A DNA stretch of 8,178 nucleotides from an uncultured Bacilli bacterium (GTDB lineage: Bacteria > Bacillota_I > Bacilli_A > RF39 > UBA660), in the NCBI GenBank assembly GCA_948999435.1, contig CARJCM010000055.1, positions 1-8,178 of the forward strand. Direction: 5' to 3'. The notes under the pieces are model-generated. The model did not search any database. It was not told where the DNA came from and was given only the letters and a program-made list of their open reading frames with translations. The position numbers and the translations under genes are program-made. Shown in pieces: positions 6,145 to 8,178 of this stretch. Positions within the stretch are counted from its first letter, which is position 1. Each line of letters opens with the position of its first letter.

Positions 6145-6160
6145 GTAATATATATATTAC
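6145..6160. promoter_or_regulatory. 16-bp perfect palindrome, putative operator of the HTH/RhuM-Fic genes
   Basis: GTAATATATATATTAC reads the same on both strands and lies 22 bases upstream of the HTH gene's ATG. On the minus strand it contains TATATT and TAATAT, possible -10 hexamers, although I see no good -35 at the right distance. Binding here would block that promoter, the usual autoregulation of XRE antitoxins. AT-rich DNA makes short palindromes common, so the role is uncertain. Confidence 0.5.
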
Positions 6161-6205
6161 TCAAAATAAAAAGAAAATTTAGATATTTAAATAAATCAAT
6201 GTACT

Positions 6206-6227
6206 AAAAAAAGCTTAATAGAATTAA
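6206..6227 (-). terminator. weak terminator-like sequence after the 613-residue gene
   Basis: On the minus strand TTAAT-TCT-ATTAA forms a five-pair A/T stem, followed by GC and seven T residues (6212-6206), starting 11 bases after the stop codon. The T run is good but the stem is very weak, so termination would be partial at best. Confidence 0.3.
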
Positions 6228-6237
6228 CTACTAAACT

Positions 6238-8079
6238 TTATCTTCTAGCCTTTCTATTTAATGCTAGCCATTCATTCTCTGCTACTTTATACTCTTCTTT
6301 ACTTCGAGCATTATTAATCTTTCTCCAAACATCATTTACTTCATTAATTTTCTTTTTTAATGTTTCCATCTTAAGTTCAATTGTAGCTGGAGAATAATCT
6401 TCTTCAACTTCTTTTCTTGGATGTGTTAAGATATTTAATCTTCCAGTATCATTGGATAATACCCACTCTATTAACTCTTTTAAGTTTAAATTAAACATAG
6501 GTAATACTCTTTTGTAAAGTTCTGCTATTTCATCTGTTGTTACTGATTTTAAATCTCTATTTGTACTTATACTAGTTTCATGATAAAGAGAATAATATAA
6601 AACTAACGATAAAACTATATCATAATCTTCTTCAGCATATTCCCACTCTGCTAGTGTTTCTTTTAATTTAGCTTTGTTGTTTAAAGTTTTATCGTAATTA
6701 AATAATGGTCTATCATATAATTCAATATTTTTAGTTATTTTTAATTTACCATTTTTATCAATTTTAAATTCGAGTGTATAACATAGTTTATCTTGGGAAT
6801 AAAATCTTATATTACAGTTACCATACTTTTCTAAATATTTAAATAAAAGTGTTAAATGATAATATTTACTATCATGTTCAATCTCTCTTCTCTCATAATC
6901 TTTTTTAACATCCACAATCTTTTTAGCTTGCATTATAGTTTTAATATCGATGGTAGTTAAAGAAATACTTTGATGTCTTAAATATTCTAAATACATATCA
7001 TCTAAAACTTCCATAATATCAATATCTAAGTCGGGAATTATTACATCAACTTTGTTTTCATCTTCATCTTCTTCATAATCTTCTTCATAATAATCTATTT
7101 CATCTTCTAAATTGGAAGCTGCATATGAAATCCATAAAGCAAATTGACGAAAGTTTTCTTTACCAACAAGTTCTATAACTACATTTGGCTCAATTAGAAA
7201 TTTTATAAATAAATTGCCAAAATATGATTTTATTTTTTGATATACTTCACTTTCTAATAATCTTTCATACTTTTTTTCGCTTTTAGATAAATACTTATTA
7301 TCAAATATAAATATACCATTTTCATGAAGATTATGAGCTAAAATTATAGAAATATAATCAGTAATATGTGTATTTAATTTTTTTCCTAAATTAATAGAAC
7401 CATGCCATAAATCTATATCTTCCTTTTTTATAGAATCTATAACATAATTTAATATTGCCCATAAAAATTCACCATCTGGTGATAAATCTCTAGGATAAAT
7501 TGGAAGTGATATAACACCTTTATCTTTATTTTCATATATTCTTAATGAACAATTCTTATATTCAAAACTTTCTATATTTGTTGGCTCACCATAAACACCA
7601 ATCAAATAATGATAAAGACTAATTGGATGTGTTTCATTTAAAATTATTTTTAATGATATTTTTAATATATTTTCGTGCCAAGGATTTAAAAGATTTTCTG
7701 AAGTAGATATCAAAAATGCTTCTTTACTTTTGTCAAACAACTTTTTACTTGAAGCGCTTAAAAGTTCGTACTTGCTTTCTATATAATCAATTAGTTCTTT
7801 TATAGACATTTTGTCAAATAATAGAGGATTATAATTTAATAATTTTTCTAAAAAATATTCTAACATTTTTTGTTCATTCTTATCCAAATCATCATTTTTT
7901 AAAGCTATACTTAAATCTCTTTTAGTTACAAAATAAACTATATCTAAACTATTTATTTTAGATATAATTACTTCTCTATATTCTTCTCCTAAAAATTTAC
8001 ACAATACTTCAATTAAATCTTTTTTAAATTTTTCATATCTAGCATTATAATACTTTGTTATTTCTTTTTCGATACTCAT
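6238..8079 (-). CDS. hypothetical 613-residue protein
   Basis: I do not recognise the family. The start at 8079 (MSIEKEITKYY) is chosen because AAGGTGG lies 7 bases upstream and a strong promoter occupies 8107-8135; the in-frame ATG at 8169 lies upstream of that promoter and cannot be on the transcript. The product is soluble-looking, with no signal peptide and no clear membrane segment. It is mostly helical and charged up to about residue 320. A strongly acidic tract follows (about 325-342, rich in E, D and Y), which looks like a flexible linker. The second half includes a strand-rich piece (about 423-455, IRFYSQDKLCYTLEFKI) and ends in a basic coiled-coil-like helix (about 565-613). No nuclease, ATPase or protease motif stands out. 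It may belong to the accessory block, but its own promoter argues that it is transcribed independently. Confidence 0.85.
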   Translation of the reverse strand: MSIEKEITKYYNARYEKFKKDLIEVLCKFLGEEYREVIISKINSLDIVYFVTKRDLSIALKNDDLDKNEQKMLEYFLEKLLNYNPLLFDKMSIKELIDYIESKYELLSASSKKLFDKSKEAFLISTSENLLNPWHENILKISLKIILNETHPISLYHYLIGVYGEPTNIESFEYKNCSLRIYENKDKGVISLPIYPRDLSPDGEFLWAILNYVIDSIKKEDIDLWHGSINLGKKLNTHITDYISIILAHNLHENGIFIFDNKYLSKSEKKYERLLESEVYQKIKSYFGNLFIKFLIEPNVVIELVGKENFRQFALWISYAASNLEDEIDYYEEDYEEDEDENKVDVIIPDLDIDIMEVLDDMYLEYLRHQSISLTTIDIKTIMQAKKIVDVKKDYERREIEHDSKYYHLTLLFKYLEKYGNCNIRFYSQDKLCYTLEFKIDKNGKLKITKNIELYDRPLFNYDKTLNNKAKLKETLAEWEYAEEDYDIVLSLVLYYSLYHETSISTNRDLKSVTTDEIAELYKRVLPMFNLNLKELIEWVLSNDTGRLNILTHPRKEVEEDYSPATIELKMETLKKKINEVNDVWRKINNARSKEEYKVAENEWLALNRKARR

Positions 8080-8086
8080 TAAATTA

Positions 8087-8093
8087 CCACCTT
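8087..8093 (-). promoter_or_regulatory. ribosome binding site fixing the start of the 613-residue gene
   Basis: AAGGTGG on the minus strand, 7 bases before the ATG at 8079, within the roughly 20-base leader of the transcript predicted from the promoter just upstream. Confidence 0.8.
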
Positions 8094-8106
8094 TTTTGTG
8101 ATGCAT

Positions 8107-8135
8107 ATTATAGCATAAAGTACTGATAGTGTAAA
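8107..8135 (-). promoter_or_regulatory. sigma-A type promoter of the 613-residue gene
   Basis: On the minus strand TTTACA (8135-8130), a 17-base spacer and TATAAT (8112-8107), with TG one base before the -10 (TGCTATAAT, an extended -10). The predicted start of transcription is near 8100. One mismatch to consensus in the -35, ideal spacing. Confidence 0.85.
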
Positions 8136-8178
8136 ATAATTTGGGGGAAGACATAAAAAAAGAAATCATTACGTGTTA

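Noticed and set aside
8101..8116. ATGC-N8-GCAT inverted repeat around the -10 of the 613-residue gene
   Set aside because: Arms of only four bases with an asymmetric centre; easily a chance result in AT-rich DNA.
8080..8169. Thirty extra residues at the start of the 613-residue protein
   Set aside because: The region contains a well-formed promoter and the ribosome site for the ATG at 8079.
8140..8178. T-run after GATTTC on the minus strand at the right edge, like the tail of an upstream gene's terminator
   Set aside because: The other arm of any hairpin would lie outside the window, so it cannot be judged.
1..8178. CRISPR arrays, tRNA or rRNA genes, insertion sequences, attachment sites
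   Set aside because: I saw no spaced direct repeats, cloverleaf-like or rRNA-like sequence, transposase reading frame or flanking duplications.

Overview
The window is AT-rich and tightly packed, and every gene I can support lies on the minus strand. The order nusA-ylxR-infB-rbfA-truB, poly-A/T-rich intergenic DNA, strong AGGAGG-type ribosome sites and consensus TTGACA/TATAAT promoters point to a low-GC Firmicutes or Mollicutes-related bacterium, perhaps an uncultured Bacilli lineage. Tryptophan is written TGG and TGA is used as a stop, so the standard bacterial code fits. I cannot name the species.

Right half (about 8178 down to 4856): an accessory block. A 613-residue protein of unknown function has its own well-formed promoter and is followed by a weak terminator-like sequence. 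After a 115-base spacer carrying a perfect 16-bp palindrome comes a small XRE-type helix-turn-helix gene, then a RhuM-Fic/Doc fusion gene. The HTH/Fic pair looks like a toxin-antitoxin or self-regulating defence-type module, but this is inference from layout.

Left half (4840 down to 1): the conserved transcription/translation operon. A near-consensus promoter starts only 15 bases after the fic stop codon. It is followed by a short leader with a hairpin, then rimP (C-terminal domain missing), nusA, ylxR, infB, rbfA, an unrecognised 129-residue gene, and the start of truB, which runs off the left edge. Most junctions are overlaps or very short gaps (8, 22, 1, 14 and 4 bases), which suggests translational coupling. 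The exception is the ylxR-infB gap of 96 bases, where ylxQ usually sits. Here the gap is open in the +1 frame relative to ylxR, right up to the infB ribosome site, which suggests a frameshift in the ylxR 3' end.

The operon's products act together. NusA controls elongation and termination, RimP and RbfA mature the 30S subunit, IF2 (infB) delivers initiator tRNA, TruB makes pseudouridine 55 in tRNA, and YlxR is an RNA-binding regulator linked to RNase P. The points most worth a second look are the short RimP, the broken or extended ylxR, the extra gene wedged between rbfA and truB, the possible attenuator in the leader, and the HTH/RhuM-Fic module directly upstream with no visible terminator in between.
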